DNA of 44,149 nucleotides. It comes from Acidimicrobiales bacterium. Its GTDB lineage: Bacteria > Actinomycetota > Acidimicrobiia > Acidimicrobiales > SHLQ01. The notes beneath the pieces are model-generated. The model ran no database searches. It saw only the letters and a list, made by a program, of their open reading frames with translations, and had not been told where the DNA came from. Below, piece after piece: positions 7,081-19,640 of the stretch. The stretch lies in NCBI GenBank assembly GCA_020629635.1, contig JAHDCX010000012.1, positions 1 through 44,149 on the forward strand, given 5' to 3'. The number at the start of each line of letters is the position of its first letter. Within the stretch, counting starts at the first letter, position 1. A program made the position numbers and the translations under genes.

Positions 7081-8532
7081 TCAGTTGACCCGGAGATCCT
7101 GCGCAGCGTTGTAGACGGAGCCGGGCACCGCTGGCAGGCCGAGCAGATCCAGCGCAAGGTTGGCCGCCTCGTGTCCCCGGATCGGCTGGACATCGGCGTT
7201 GTTGGCGAACTGGAGTCGTCCAGGCTCGCGCCGCTGCGGATTCAGGTCGTACAGGTCGCTGCCGGGGACGACGAAGGGCGCCCACACCGCCATGGGCACG
7301 ATGTAGTTCTCCGGATTCGTCGCGTCGGAGTGGAGGAGCTCGCCTGCCGGGCCCCCGTGGTCGCTCGTCACGATGATCGCCGTGCTGGCCCGACGCTGCG
7401 GATCGGACCAGACCGCATCCACGACGCGGCCGACCACCAGATCGGCCTCGGCGAGCCCGAGCTCGTACCCCGACGTCGCCCACCCGTGCGCATGACCGAA
7501 CTCGTCAGCCGATCGGACGTGCACGAAGCTGTACCGGAGAGGCTCCGTGTGATCGAGCGTGTCGAGGAAGTCTTCGACGGCGTCGACGGGATCCGCCCGG
7601 ACGAAGAAGTCGATCTTGTCCCGGCCGTTGTCGGGACCGGTCATGTCGGGGGCGCCGTTGCGGCCGTCCCAGTTCCGATCGATCATTTCGAACTTCGACT
7701 TGCCGGCCCACACGCCAGTACGGAATCCGTGGTCGTGGACGACGTCGAACACCGACGCGACATAGAAGCCCGCATAGTCGTGGACCTCGATGAACGGATC
7801 CTGATTGATGTCGACGCGGTGACCGTCGGGGCCCCACACCGGTCGCCCGGTGAATTGCGAGGTGTGATTCGGCAGTGTCTTCGTCAGGTCGGCGTCGGTC
7901 CGGGCGTTGCGGGTGGACGCCGACGCGGCGAAGAGCGCATGCAGCCGCGACATCGTGTCCGCCCGAACATGATCCGCTCGGAGCCCGTCGATGCTGAGAT
8001 GGATGACCCGCTCCACGGTTCGGGTGGCTGGCGGAGTGGCGTCGTCTGCCGCCGTCACCGGGGCGTCGCAGATCCGAACCTCGATGTCGGGCGCACACAC
8101 GTCGATCGCCGGACCGCCTCGTCCCTCATCTCGACCGTCGCCGCCGAGCAGCCGGTCCTGCTGACGGTTTCCGAAGAGCAGGTCGTCGCCCTTGCCGCCG
8201 AGCAGCAGGTCGCGTCCGGGGCCGCCCCGCAGCCGATCGTTGCCACCGTCGCCTCGGATGATGTCGTGGCCCTCCTGGCCGTAGATGCGGTCGTGGCCAC
8301 CCGCCCCGCAGATGACGTCATCGCCGGCGCCGGCGAAGATGAAGTCCTTGCCTGCCCCCGCATGGATGACGTCGGGACCGGGAGTTCCTTCGATGAAGTC
8401 CGGACCGTCCGTCCCAACGATCGTCGCCGCAAGCCCGTTGCAGGTGGGCGGCGTTTGCCCGGCCGACGCCACCGGTGCGGCGAGAACCACCGCAACAACG
8501 GCGAGAGACGCGAGAAGAGCGATCGATCGCAT
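7081..8532 (-). CDS. Secreted alkaline phosphatase-superfamily phosphodiesterase with RTX repeats
   Basis: A 483-residue exported protein. Residues 1-24 are a Sec signal peptide ending APVASAG. Residues from about 36 to 130 are RTX-type calcium-binding nonapeptides (GGxGxDxxx class, for example GAGDDVICG, GGKGDDLLFG). From about 170 the nucleotide pyrophosphatase/phosphodiesterase-like alkaline phosphatase domain begins: metal-binding Asp in HLSIDGLRAD, predicted nucleophile Thr in KTLPNHTSQFTG, further metal ligands in DEFGHAHGW and IIVTSDHGG. It probably cleaves phosphomono- or diesters outside the cell, with calcium stabilising the N-terminal half; the substrate is not readable. The RTX module at the N-terminus and a Sec signal, rather than a C-terminal RTX with type I export, are noteworthy. 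Its job beside the coxDE genes is unclear. Confidence 0.88.
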   Translation of the reverse strand: MRSIALLASLAVVAVVLAAPVASAGQTPPTCNGLAATIVGTDGPDFIEGTPGPDVIHAGAGKDFIFAGAGDDVICGAGGHDRIYGQEGHDIIRGDGGNDRLRGGPGRDLLLGGKGDDLLFGNRQQDRLLGGDGRDEGRGGPAIDVCAPDIEVRICDAPVTAADDATPPATRTVERVIHLSIDGLRADHVRADTMSRLHALFAASASTRNARTDADLTKTLPNHTSQFTGRPVWGPDGHRVDINQDPFIEVHDYAGFYVASVFDVVHDHGFRTGVWAGKSKFEMIDRNWDGRNGAPDMTGPDNGRDKIDFFVRADPVDAVEDFLDTLDHTEPLRYSFVHVRSADEFGHAHGWATSGYELGLAEADLVVGRVVDAVWSDPQRRASTAIIVTSDHGGPAGELLHSDATNPENYIVPMAVWAPFVVPGSDLYDLNPQRREPGRLQFANNADVQPIRGHEAANLALDLLGLPAVPGSVYNAAQDLRVN

Positions 8533-8590
8533 CTCTCCAGCCTACGAACCCGACGACGAGCCGGTCAGGAGTTGATCGACCCAGTCCGTC

Positions 8591-11802
<3,212 letters not shown>

Positions 11803-11806
<4 letters not shown>

Positions 11807-12363
11807 CGAGGCACGACGTCGAAGACGTCGTTGTCCCAGCGCCCGATACGGGACTCGACTTCCGCATCTTCCATCAGTTCGAGAACAGCAACCTCGACGT
11901 CTGCCATCGCCGACCCTGCCCGATCAGCAACGAGCTGGGTCGTCACCAGCCGGGTGAGCTGGGCGAAGGCGGGATCGCTCTGATCGAAGTCCTCGACCGT
12001 CGACACGATGTCGATCCCGGCGGCTGCGACGTCATTGCGGACCCGGTTGGTCGCGTCCAAAACGACGGTGGCCGCCTCGGCGGAATCGTCGTCTGTCGCC
12101 TCGAATCCCGCGTCGGCGAGCGCTTGTTCGAACGCCGACGTCGTCAGCCATTGCGCCGCAGCAAATCGGGCCCAGTTGGCGTCGAGTCGGACCTCTTCGA
12201 CCGGACCCGGCCCTTGATCGAGGTAGCCGAGCACGCTGGCGTAATCCTCGAAGTCGTCGCGGCTGATCGAGTCATCGCCCACGGACAGTGCGTCGGCCCC
12301 GCAGCCCGTGGCGAGGGCGCAGGCGAACACGAAGAGCAGGGTTCGGAAGTTCACGGGCTTCAT
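11803..12363 (-). CDS. Predicted lipoprotein, SurA N-terminal-like
   Basis: A 186-residue exported lipoprotein. The signal sequence MKPVNFRTLLFVFACALATG ends in a lipobox whose Cys is residue 21. After it comes a helix-rich region with the pattern ALSVGDDSISRDDFEDYASV, typical of the SurA N-terminal chaperone domain, but there is no parvulin peptidyl-prolyl isomerase domain, so this is a chaperone-only or degenerate form. It is fixed between mfd and mazG by ATGA overlaps at both ends (start 12363 over the mfd stop, stop over the mazG start). A small lipoprotein gene near mazG and eno is also found in Mycobacterium (lpqU position). The exact role is unknown. Confidence 0.75.
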
Positions 12364-15300
12364 GATGGCACCTCCGCAGGTGTTGGTGTCTCCGTGGGCA
12401 CGAGGTCGTCGAGCGCCACGCGAATCTGGTCGGCGAGGTTGCCCTTCTTCATACCGAGCTGCAGGAAGCCCCCGTCGGCCTCGCGGTAGGTCGAGTGCTT
12501 GTAGATGCGGTCGAGCCGGATCTGTTTGGACGTCGGCAACGAGATGGGCGACATCCGGATCACGAAGTCCGGACCGCCGAACCCGGGGCCCTTCGTCGTG
12601 GTGAGCTCGGTGATGCCCACCCGAATGCACGCCGCACGGACCCGAGCCACGTCGAGGAGGTTCGATGCGGGGTCGGGCACCGGCCCGTAGCGGTCCTCCC
12701 ACTCGGCTCGGACGTCGGAGACCTCGTCGTCGGTCGCAATGGCGGCGAGCCGTCGATAGGCCTCGAGCCGCTGCTCCTCGGTCTCCATGTAGGACTCGGG
12801 GATGAAGGCCTTCATCGGCAATTCGACCGTGAGTTCCTCGACCTCGTCGGGGGTTTCGCCCTTCAGTTCGGAGACCGCCTCGGTGACCATCTGGCAGTAC
12901 AGGTCGTACCCGACGGCCGCGATGTGCCCGCTCTGCCCGGTTCCGAGGAGGTTTCCCGCTCCACGGATCTCGAGGTCCCGCATGGCGATCTTGAAGCCAC
13001 TTCCGAGGTCGGTCGCCTCACCGATCGTCTTCAGCCGCTCATACGCCTGCTCGGTCAGCGAACGGTCCGGCGGGAACATCAGGTAGGCGTACGCGCGTTG
13101 ACCGCTTCGGCCGACCCTCCCCCGCAGCTGGTGCATCTGCCCGAGACCGAGCAGGTCCGCACGATCGACCACGAGCGTGTTGACCGAGGGCATGTCGATT
13201 CCGGACTCGATGATCGTCGTGCACACGAGCACGTCGTACTCGCCCTCCCAGAAGTCCAGCACCACCTGCTCGAGCGCCGCCTCGTCCATCTGGCCGTGGG
13301 CGATCGCCACTCGAGCCTCGGGCACCAGCTCGGTGATCTTGGCCGCGGTGTGTTCGATGTCGAGGATGCGGTTGTGGACGAAGAAGACCTGGCCTTCTCG
13401 GAGCAGCTCCCGTCGGATTGCTTCGGCGATCGCCCGGTCGTTCTGCTCGCCGACGTAGGTGAGGATCGGCTGGCGTGCCGACGGAGCCGTCTGCAGCAAC
13501 GTCATGTCCCGAATGCCGGTGAGACTCATCTCGAGCGTCCGTGGGATCGGTGTCGCCGTGAGCGTCAACACATCCACATTGGTGCGAAGGCCTTTGATCG
13601 CCTCCTTGTGCTTGACGCCGAACCGCTGCTCCTCGTCCACCACGAGGAGGCCCAGGTCTTTGAAGGTGACGTCGTTGTTCAGCAGCCGGTGGGTGCCGAT
13701 GACGATGTCGATTGCGCCGCTGTTGAGTTCTTCGATGACCTTGCGCGCCTGCGCGGACGTCAAGAATCGGCTGAGCACCTCGACCCGAACCGGGAATCCG
13801 GCGAGGCGTTCGGAGAAGGTCTGTTGGTGCTGTTGAGCGAGCAGGGTCGTCGGGACGAGCACGGCGACCTGTTTGCCGTCCTGGACGGCCTTGAACGCCG
13901 CACGGATCGCGATCTCGGTCTTGCCGAAACCGACGTCGCCGACGACCAGCCGGTCCATCGGCCAGGCCTTCTCCATGTCCGATTTCACGTCGGCGATCGC
14001 GGTGAGCTGATCGGGCGTCTCCTCGAACGGGAATGCCTCTTCGAGCTCACGCTGGAACGGCGTGTCTTCGGGGAACGGATGCCCCTCGGCGGTGACTCGG
14101 CGCTGATAGAGAACGACGAGCTCCTGGGCGATCTCGGCGACCTCGGATCGCACTTTCGCCTTGGTCTTCTGCCAGTCCGATCCGCCCATCTTCGACAGGG
14201 ACGGGCTGTCCCCGCCGGTGTAGTGACGAACGATGCCGATCTGGTCGGTCGGCACGTAGAGCTTGTCATCGCCGCGGTACTCGAGCAGCAGATAGTCACG
14301 TTCGACCCCGCCGATCGCCCGCGTGACCATGCCGGCGAAACGAGCGACGCCGTGTTGATGGTGCACGACGTAGTCGCCCGGGGTCAGGTCGTCAAAGGTG
14401 TCCTGGGCGGCTTGTCGAGTCCGTTGCCGGGTCCGGCGATGGGTACGGCGTCGACCGGTCAGGTCGGACTCGGTCAACACGGCGACCTTGACCGAGGTCA
14501 GGACCGCGCCGCGCTCGAGCGGTGCGACGACGATGCCCGAGGCGAGCGTGTCCGGAGGCGCCTCGAGGACGGGGAGGTGAATACCTTGGTCGGCGAGAAC
14601 CGCCGCCATGCGTGGCGCCGTGCCTGCGCCGTCGGCGGCCACAACGATCCGGTAGCCGTCGGCGGTGAGTTGCCGCAGCTGCGTGATCAGTGGTGGCGGG
14701 TCGCCGAGCGGGGTCTCCCATCCGGTGGCCGCGACGGTCGCGACCTCTGGACCCTCGGGGGCGACCGTCATCGTCCACACGGGAGCATCGGTCCCGCTCA
14801 GCAGCCGATCGAAGGGCACGTGAAGGCGAGGGAATCCGGCGTCGTCGTCGGCGTCCTCGGCGACGGCTCCCCAGGTCCTCGCCAGCGTCGTGGCGAGATC
14901 CGCCTCCTCGGCGAGGATGTCGGCTGCGCGATCTCGCAAGCGACGCGGCTCGACCAGGACGATGAGCGCATCGGCATCGACGTGGTCGATCACGACCTCG
15001 TCCCGATCGACGAGCCACGGCAGCCACGATTCCATGCCGTCGAAGAAGTCGCCGTCGGCGAGACGTTCCCAGTGCTCACGACCCCACGGCTCTCGAGCGA
15101 CGAGCGCCTCGGCGCGGGCCTGAATCGACTCCGACGCAACCACCTCACGGGCCGCGTGGATGACCACCTCTGATCGTGCAGCGGTGGTCCGCTGATCGTT
15201 GACGCCGAACTCGGCGAGGCGGTCGACCTCGTCACCCCAGAGGTCGATCCGCACCGGAGCGGCTTCGGTCGAACCGAACACGTCGACAATCGATCCTCGA

Positions 15301-15854
15301 ACGGCGAACTGCCCCCGATGCTCGACCTGCGTTTCGCGGCGATACCCGCGTGCCACCAGCGCCTCGGCGAGTTCCGCCGTGTCGATCTGGTCACCGACGC
15401 CAACGACGATCGGGTCTGCGGTGTCGGCATCCGGACCAATTCGCTGAATCAGCGCTCGAGCGGGGGCCACGATGACCCTCGGTGCACGGTCGGGGTCTCG
15501 GAGTCGCCAGAGCACCTCCATCCGCCGACCCATCGTCTCGACGTTGGGGCTGACGCGTTCGAACGGGAGCGTCTCCCACGCTGGGAAGACCGCGACGTCG
15601 TCGTCCCCGAGATAGGCGGCCAGGTCGTGCCGAAGACGCTCGGCTTCGGTCCCCGTCGGCACGGCGACGACCACCGGACGGCGGCTGCTCTCGGTCGCCA
15701 AGGCCGCAAGTGCGAGGGGGCGGGCGGATTCGGGCACCGCGAGCGTCCCGGTTCGCCGGCCGAGCATCGACACGATGCCGGGATCCTCTGCGAGGGCCGA
15801 CGCGAGGACTCCGAGAGGCGCATCCGCCGCCATTGGCGGGGTTGCCACCGTCAT
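12360..15854 (-). CDS. mfd: Transcription-repair coupling factor Mfd
   Basis: A 1164-residue full-length Mfd. The N-terminal UvrB-homology part (AVFPAWETLPFERVSPN), the RNA-polymerase-interaction domain (LTPGDYVVHHQHGVARFAGM), the RecG-like helicase with Walker A GDVGFGKTE and DEEQRFGVKHKE, TATPIPRTLEMSL, and the C-terminal autoinhibitory TRCF domain are all readable in order. It removes stalled RNA polymerase at DNA lesions and recruits UvrA. The start at 15854 overlaps the pth stop by 4 bases (ATGA) and the stop overlaps the lipoprotein start, so it is in one coupled operon with pth upstream. No anomalies seen. Confidence 0.98.
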   Translation of the reverse strand: MTVATPPMAADAPLGVLASALAEDPGIVSMLGRRTGTLAVPESARPLALAALATESSRRPVVVAVPTGTEAERLRHDLAAYLGDDDVAVFPAWETLPFERVSPNVETMGRRMEVLWRLRDPDRAPRVIVAPARALIQRIGPDADTADPIVVGVGDQIDTAELAEALVARGYRRETQVEHRGQFAVRGSIVDVFGSTEAAPVRIDLWGDEVDRLAEFGVNDQRTTAARSEVVIHAAREVVASESIQARAEALVAREPWGREHWERLADGDFFDGMESWLPWLVDRDEVVIDHVDADALIVLVEPRRLRDRAADILAEEADLATTLARTWGAVAEDADDDAGFPRLHVPFDRLLSGTDAPVWTMTVAPEGPEVATVAATGWETPLGDPPPLITQLRQLTADGYRIVVAADGAGTAPRMAAVLADQGIHLPVLEAPPDTLASGIVVAPLERGAVLTSVKVAVLTESDLTGRRRTHRRTRQRTRQAAQDTFDDLTPGDYVVHHQHGVARFAGMVTRAIGGVERDYLLLEYRGDDKLYVPTDQIGIVRHYTGGDSPSLSKMGGSDWQKTKAKVRSEVAEIAQELVVLYQRRVTAEGHPFPEDTPFQRELEEAFPFEETPDQLTAIADVKSDMEKAWPMDRLVVGDVGFGKTEIAIRAAFKAVQDGKQVAVLVPTTLLAQQHQQTFSERLAGFPVRVEVLSRFLTSAQARKVIEELNSGAIDIVIGTHRLLNNDVTFKDLGLLVVDEEQRFGVKHKEAIKGLRTNVDVLTLTATPIPRTLEMSLTGIRDMTLLQTAPSARQPILTYVGEQNDRAIAEAIRRELLREGQVFFVHNRILDIEHTAAKITELVPEARVAIAHGQMDEAALEQVVLDFWEGEYDVLVCTTIIESGIDMPSVNTLVVDRADLLGLGQMHQLRGRVGRSGQRAYAYLMFPPDRSLTEQAYERLKTIGEATDLGSGFKIAMRDLEIRGAGNLLGTGQSGHIAAVGYDLYCQMVTEAVSELKGETPDEVEELTVELPMKAFIPESYMETEEQRLEAYRRLAAIATDDEVSDVRAEWEDRYGPVPDPASNLLDVARVRAACIRVGITELTTTKGPGFGGPDFVIRMSPISLPTSKQIRLDRIYKHSTYREADGGFLQLGMKKGNLADQIRVALDDLVPTETPTPAEVPS

Positions 15855-16459
15855 CGGTTGAACTCGTTCATGGTCGTGTCGACACCGCGATCCATGATCG
15901 ACTCGACCGCGTCGGCAGCGCGCTCGATCGCAATGTCGAGCTCGACACGGTCCTTCTTGCCGGGGCGACGGAGCACGTGATCGGAGACGGACTGTGAGCC
16001 GGGAGGTCGCCCGATGCCGATGCGGATCCGCAGGAACTCCGTGTCCTTGACGTGCTGCTTGATGGATTTGAGCCCGTTGTGGCCCGCGAGCCCACCGCCA
16101 GACTTCACCTTGATCGTTCCGACCTCGAGATCGAGCTCGTCGTGCACGACGACCAGACCGGTCGTCAGATCCTCGATGCCGTACCGCCGGATGAGATCCC
16201 GAACCGAGCGTCCGCTGTCGTTCATGAAGGTCTGCGGGAACGCCAGCGCGAGGCGGGAGCCTCCTCGACTGGCTTCGGCGGTCAGCGCCGCCTGCTTCGA
16301 GGGCTTCAGCGTGACGCCGAGACGCTCGCTCAAGACGTCGACGACATCGGCCCCGACGTTGTGACGGGTCCCGTCATATTTGTCGCCGGGGTTCCCCAGA
16401 CCGACCACGAGGAGGTCGGCTGGGGTCCCGGTTCGTTCGCGTGAGCGCCGAGAGAACAT
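15851..16459 (-). CDS. pth: Peptidyl-tRNA hydrolase
   Basis: A 202-residue Pth. Readable signatures are LLVVGLGNPGDKYDGTRHNV, with the catalytic His and Asn region, then FMNDSGRSV, VVVHDELDLEVGTIKVKSG, and GGLAGHNGLKSI. It cleaves the ester bond of peptidyl-tRNA released prematurely from ribosomes. It lies between rplY upstream (27-base gap) and mfd downstream (4-base overlap), the usual actinobacterial order. About 13 extra residues precede the fold; the first ATG at 16459 is kept because no better start is seen. Confidence 0.97.
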   Translation of the reverse strand: MFSRRSRERTGTPADLLVVGLGNPGDKYDGTRHNVGADVVDVLSERLGVTLKPSKQAALTAEASRGGSRLALAFPQTFMNDSGRSVRDLIRRYGIEDLTTGLVVVHDELDLEVGTIKVKSGGGLAGHNGLKSIKQHVKDTEFLRIRIGIGRPPGSQSVSDHVLRRPGKKDRVELDIAIERAADAVESIMDRGVDTTMNEFNR

Positions 16460-16486
16460 GGATTCGTTCGGCGCGTCCGGATGGAA

Positions 16487-17146
16487 TCAGTCGCTGTCGC
16501 CGTCGTCGGACGCTTCAGCGGCGGCTCCGCCTTCGCCCTCCTCGCCGGCTTCGGCAGCGGCTTCCTCGGCGCGCATTGCTTCGAGGGTCGAGCGGGTGAC
16601 GACGCCGTTGGCGACGGCCTCATCCGCGTCGACCTCGGTGCGCACACCCTCGGGCAGCGGAACGTCGGAGACCTTGAGCGACTCGTTGACCTCGAGCTCG
16701 GAGATGTTGGCTTCGAGTTCTGTCGGGATGTCCGCCGGCCGCGACAGCACGGTGAGGGTGAACATGACCTGGTCGACCATGCCCGACATCTGCGTGACGT
16801 TCTTGGCTTCACCAACGAGCACGACCGGCACGTCGACAGCGACCTCGGCGTTGGCATCGAGACGGATGAAGTCGACGTGGAGCACGTCGCGGCGAACCGG
16901 GTGACGCTGGATGTCCTTGACGATCGTCAGCTGCTTCTCGCCGTCGATCTCGAGGTCGATCAGTGCGTTGACGCCGGCGTCGGTGGTGAGCGCACGGCGG
17001 AGATCAGGCCATTCGACGCTGATCGACACCGGGTCCTCGCCGAGGCCGTAGACGACGCCGGGGATCTGCCCTTCACGTCGGAGCCGTCGGCTCGATCGGG
17101 TCCCGATCTCGCGACCGGTGCTTGCCTTGAGAAGTAGCTCGCTCAT
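16487..17146 (-). CDS. rplY: 50S ribosomal protein bL25 (CTC form)
   Basis: A 219-residue two-domain bL25/TL5/CTC protein. The N-terminal 5S rRNA-binding domain reads LLLKASTGREIGTRSSRRLR and GQIPGVVYGLG, with the conserved VLHVDFIRLD near 85-95. The C-terminal beta domain (VPVVLVGEAKNVTQMSGMVD) follows. It ends in an acidic Glu/Ala/Asp/Gly-rich tail. ATG 17146 (MSELLLKA) is chosen over an upstream GTG or ATG at 17161 because it gives the family N-terminus. The gene heads the rplY-pth-mfd run and diverges from the M50 protease across about 120 bases that should hold both promoters. Confidence 0.95.
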   Translation of the reverse strand: MSELLLKASTGREIGTRSSRRLRREGQIPGVVYGLGEDPVSISVEWPDLRRALTTDAGVNALIDLEIDGEKQLTIVKDIQRHPVRRDVLHVDFIRLDANAEVAVDVPVVLVGEAKNVTQMSGMVDQVMFTLTVLSRPADIPTELEANISELEVNESLKVSDVPLPEGVRTEVDADEAVANGVVTRSTLEAMRAEEAAAEAGEEGEGGAAAEASDDGDSD

Positions 17147-17267
17147 TGCGCCTTCCTTCATCGTTTGGTTGTTTCGGACCCATGCAGGCTACCGGTGCCC
17201 GCGACCGCTGCGACGCTGACGAATCGAGTCCGGGAATAGCCCTCTGCGAGCCGTCGTTGACTCACTC

Positions 17268-18128
17268 ATGACCAACTCCTTCGTCTTCGGCTCCTTTCGC
17301 GGAATCCCCGTCGGAGCGCACTGGACAGCAGTGCTTGCGGGTCTGTTCATCGCCGCGAACCTCGCCGGAGCGCTCTTCCCTGCGTTCGTTCCCGGACACG
17401 GATCCGGCGCATATCTGCTCGCCGGCGTCGCCTCCGCGCTGCTCCTCGGCGCGTCGATCATCGCCCACGAGTTCGGGCACGCACTGACCGCACGCCGTCG
17501 CGGGCAACGTGTCGACGGAATCACGCTCTGGTTGCTCGGCGGCGTCGCCCGACTGGTCGACGAACCGTCCTCTCCCCGGCACGCCGCGGAGGTGGCCGCC
17601 GCCGGTCCCGCCGTCAGTCTCGTACTGGCCGCGGCGGGCGGGCTCTCCGCAGCGCTCTTGGCGATCGTGGGCGCCCCAGCCCTCGCGGTGGCCGTCGCCA
17701 TCTATCTCGGCGTGCTCAACGCGGGACTCGCCCTGTTCAACCTTCTCCCGGTGCTCCCACTCGACGGTGGACGGTTGCTTCAATCCTGGTTCTGGCACCG
17801 CGACGGCGACACCGACCGTGCGACCGTTCGAGCCGCAGAGATCGGCCGCCGAGGTGGCTGGGCGATGGCTCTGACAGGCATTGCCCTCTCGCTGTTCGGC
17901 GGCACGGGTGTCGCGCTGATGCTGGTGGGCGGCTTCGTGATCCTGCAGGCGAAGGGCGAAGCACGACGCGCCCGTCAACGCATTGCCGCACGGACGGCTC
18001 CCCAGGACCCCATCTCCGCATTGCTTCGGCTGCTCGGGCATCCCTCGCACGGACGTCGCGTCGCCACCGCCGAAGCGACCATCATCGACACCCCGTCCCG
18101 GCGGGTACCGCCACCACCCCAGGGTTGA
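17268..18128 (+). CDS. M50 site-2-type zinc metalloprotease
   Basis: A 286-residue polytopic membrane protein. The HEFGH zinc motif lies in a membrane helix (about residues 66-70), and the second ligand motif is NLLPVLPLDGGR near 160-171, with its Asp. Four to six hydrophobic helices are visible. There are no PDZ or CBS domains: the hydrophobic core ends near 228, followed by a basic tail rich in Ala/Arg and a Pro-rich end. Related enzymes cut membrane-embedded substrates such as anti-sigma factors; the target is unknown. It is on the plus strand, diverges from rplY, and converges on the acetyltransferase with only 4 bases between stops. Confidence 0.9.
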   Translation: MTNSFVFGSFRGIPVGAHWTAVLAGLFIAANLAGALFPAFVPGHGSGAYLLAGVASALLLGASIIAHEFGHALTARRRGQRVDGITLWLLGGVARLVDEPSSPRHAAEVAAAGPAVSLVLAAAGGLSAALLAIVGAPALAVAVAIYLGVLNAGLALFNLLPVLPLDGGRLLQSWFWHRDGDTDRATVRAAEIGRRGGWAMALTGIALSLFGGTGVALMLVGGFVILQAKGEARRARQRIAARTAPQDPISALLRLLGHPSHGRRVATAEATIIDTPSRRVPPPPQG

Positions 18129-18132
18129 TCGC

Positions 18133-18903
18133 TCAGACCAGCTCGAATTCTTCGTACTCGAGGATCGCCTCGAAACCGATCCGTTCGTACACCCGCTGAG
18201 CCGCATCATTCGATGCCGAGACGTTGAGACCCACGACCTCGATCTGCGCCGGGAGGCGCCTGATCACACCCGCCGTCGTCTGCGCGGCGAGCCCGCGCCC
18301 TCGATACTCGGGACTGGTGTAGACCCCACCGATCGCCGCAACGCCCCGGAGCGGGCTCACCACGTGTGTCCCCGCAATCGCAACCAGCGTTCCCGCCTCC
18401 CGAACGCCGACAAACGTGTCGGATCCCAACATGTGCGGCAGGAAGAAGGCGGCTCCGGGCTCTCGTCGATACAGCGCCAGGACGTCGTCGAGATCATCGA
18501 TCCCAAGCAGCTCCACGAGCGGAGACGGCGGAAGCGCCTCCGGGTTCGTCAGCTCGTAGCGCACGTGGAGACCCGACCACGCGGCATCTCGTTCGGTCAG
18601 GTCGTTCGATGCGCCAAGCGGAGCGGTCACCAGCTGTCCGGCGGGTAGCGACGGGAGGATCTCCGAGAGCAGTGTTCGGGTACCGCCGGGGTCCCGGGTC
18701 GAGACGGCATACGTCGCGACCCCTTCCCCATCAGGAAGGCGAACGACGCCGACGACGGCGTCGTTCCGGCGGAACCAGGTGCTCCCTGACCAGTAGGGCG
18801 GATCGAGATCGGCGAGCGCATAGATGTGCACCGCCGGCTGGTCGGCGAAGAACTCGGCGAGTTCGTCGGGGTCGTCGACCAGAGCCGCCCCGGTCGGGAT
18901 CAC
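18133..18903 (-). CDS. GNAT acetyltransferase, FR47-like
   Basis: A 256-residue protein. The C-terminal GNAT domain reads GVREAGTLVAIAGTHVVSP, then IGGVYTSPEYRGRGLAAQTT (acetyl-CoA motif R-G-R-G-L-A) and LNVSASNDAAQRVYERIGF. The N-terminal half resembles the divergent first GNAT-like half of FR47/GCN5-type proteins. The acceptor is unknown. It starts with GTG at 18903, overlapping the stop of the ABC ATPase gene (GTGA), so it is the last gene of the amino-acid importer operon. That suggests, without proving it, action on an imported amine or amino acid. Confidence 0.87.
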   Translation of the reverse strand: MIPTGAALVDDPDELAEFFADQPAVHIYALADLDPPYWSGSTWFRRNDAVVGVVRLPDGEGVATYAVSTRDPGGTRTLLSEILPSLPAGQLVTAPLGASNDLTERDAAWSGLHVRYELTNPEALPPSPLVELLGIDDLDDVLALYRREPGAAFFLPHMLGSDTFVGVREAGTLVAIAGTHVVSPLRGVAAIGGVYTSPEYRGRGLAAQTTAGVIRRLPAQIEVVGLNVSASNDAAQRVYERIGFEAILEYEEFELV

Positions 18904-19640
18904 AAGCGTCCGGCTTCGACGACCCGGGCCAGGAACTGCGCCGTTCGTTCATGTTCGGGCTTCGAGAACAACACGGCTGGGGCCGCAGTCTCGAGAACCC
19001 GTCCTTCGTGCAAGAAGCAGACCCGGTCCGCCACGTCGCGAGCGAAACCCATCTCGTGGGTGGCGAGCACCATCGTCATCCCGCCGGCGGCGAGGTCTCG
19101 GATCACCGAGAGCACCTCGCCCACCAACTCCGGGTCGAGAGCCGACGTGACCTCATCAAGAAGGAGAATCTCGGGGTCGCCGATCAGCGCCCGCACGATC
19201 GCTGCCCGCTGGTTCTGTCCCCCGGAGATCCGGTTCGGGTAGGCATCGGCGTGATCCCCGAGCCCGAATCGGCCGAGCAGCTCGCGAGCCCGTTCTTCGG
19301 CGACGTCACGGTCGACACCGAGCGCCCGGCGGGGTCCGAGCGTCACGTTGTCGAGGACCGTCATGTGCGGAAACAGGTTGTACGACTGGAACACGATCCC
19401 GATGCGTCGTCGGATTCCGTTGGCGTCGACCCCCTTCTCGGTGATGACGTCGCCGTCGAGGCGGATTTCGCCTGCGTCGATCGGATCCAACAAATCCGCG
19501 CAGCGCAGCAGCGTCGACTTGCCGCATCCACTCGGCCCGATCAGACACACCACTTCGTGTTCGTCGACGGCGAGGTCGATGCCATTCAGCACCCGGCGGT
19601 CGCCGTACGACTTGTGGACGGCGTCGAGTTCGAGCTTCAT
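18900..19640 (-). CDS. Polar amino-acid ABC transporter, ATP-binding protein
   Basis: A 246-residue ABC ATPase of the GlnQ/HisP class. Walker A is GPSGCGKST near residues 34-42, the Q-loop is in VFQSYNLFPHMTVLDNV, the signature is ISGGQNQRAAIVRAL (Ile in place of the usual Leu), Walker B is ILLLDEVTSALDP, and the H-loop is LATHEMGFA. It energises uptake together with the permease and binding protein encoded upstream. Overlaps of 4 bases at both ends couple it to the permease and to the acetyltransferase. The substrate is likely a polar amino acid by family, not by direct evidence. Confidence 0.95.
   Translation of the reverse strand: MKLELDAVHKSYGDRRVLNGIDLAVDEHEVVCLIGPSGCGKSTLLRCADLLDPIDAGEIRLDGDVITEKGVDANGIRRRIGIVFQSYNLFPHMTVLDNVTLGPRRALGVDRDVAEERARELLGRFGLGDHADAYPNRISGGQNQRAAIVRALIGDPEILLLDEVTSALDPELVGEVLSVIRDLAAGGMTMVLATHEMGFARDVADRVCFLHEGRVLETAAPAVLFSKPEHERTAQFLARVVEAGRL

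Noticed and set aside
3867-8532. Phage or mobile-element origin for the accessory insertion near ftsB
   Set aside because: No integrase, transposase, flanking direct repeat or composition change was seen at either boundary.
12495-15173. 892-codon plus-strand open frame opposite mfd
   Set aside because: It is a mirror of the GC-rich mfd gene, with Arg/Asp/Gly-rich composition and no domain; mfd is unmistakable on the other strand.
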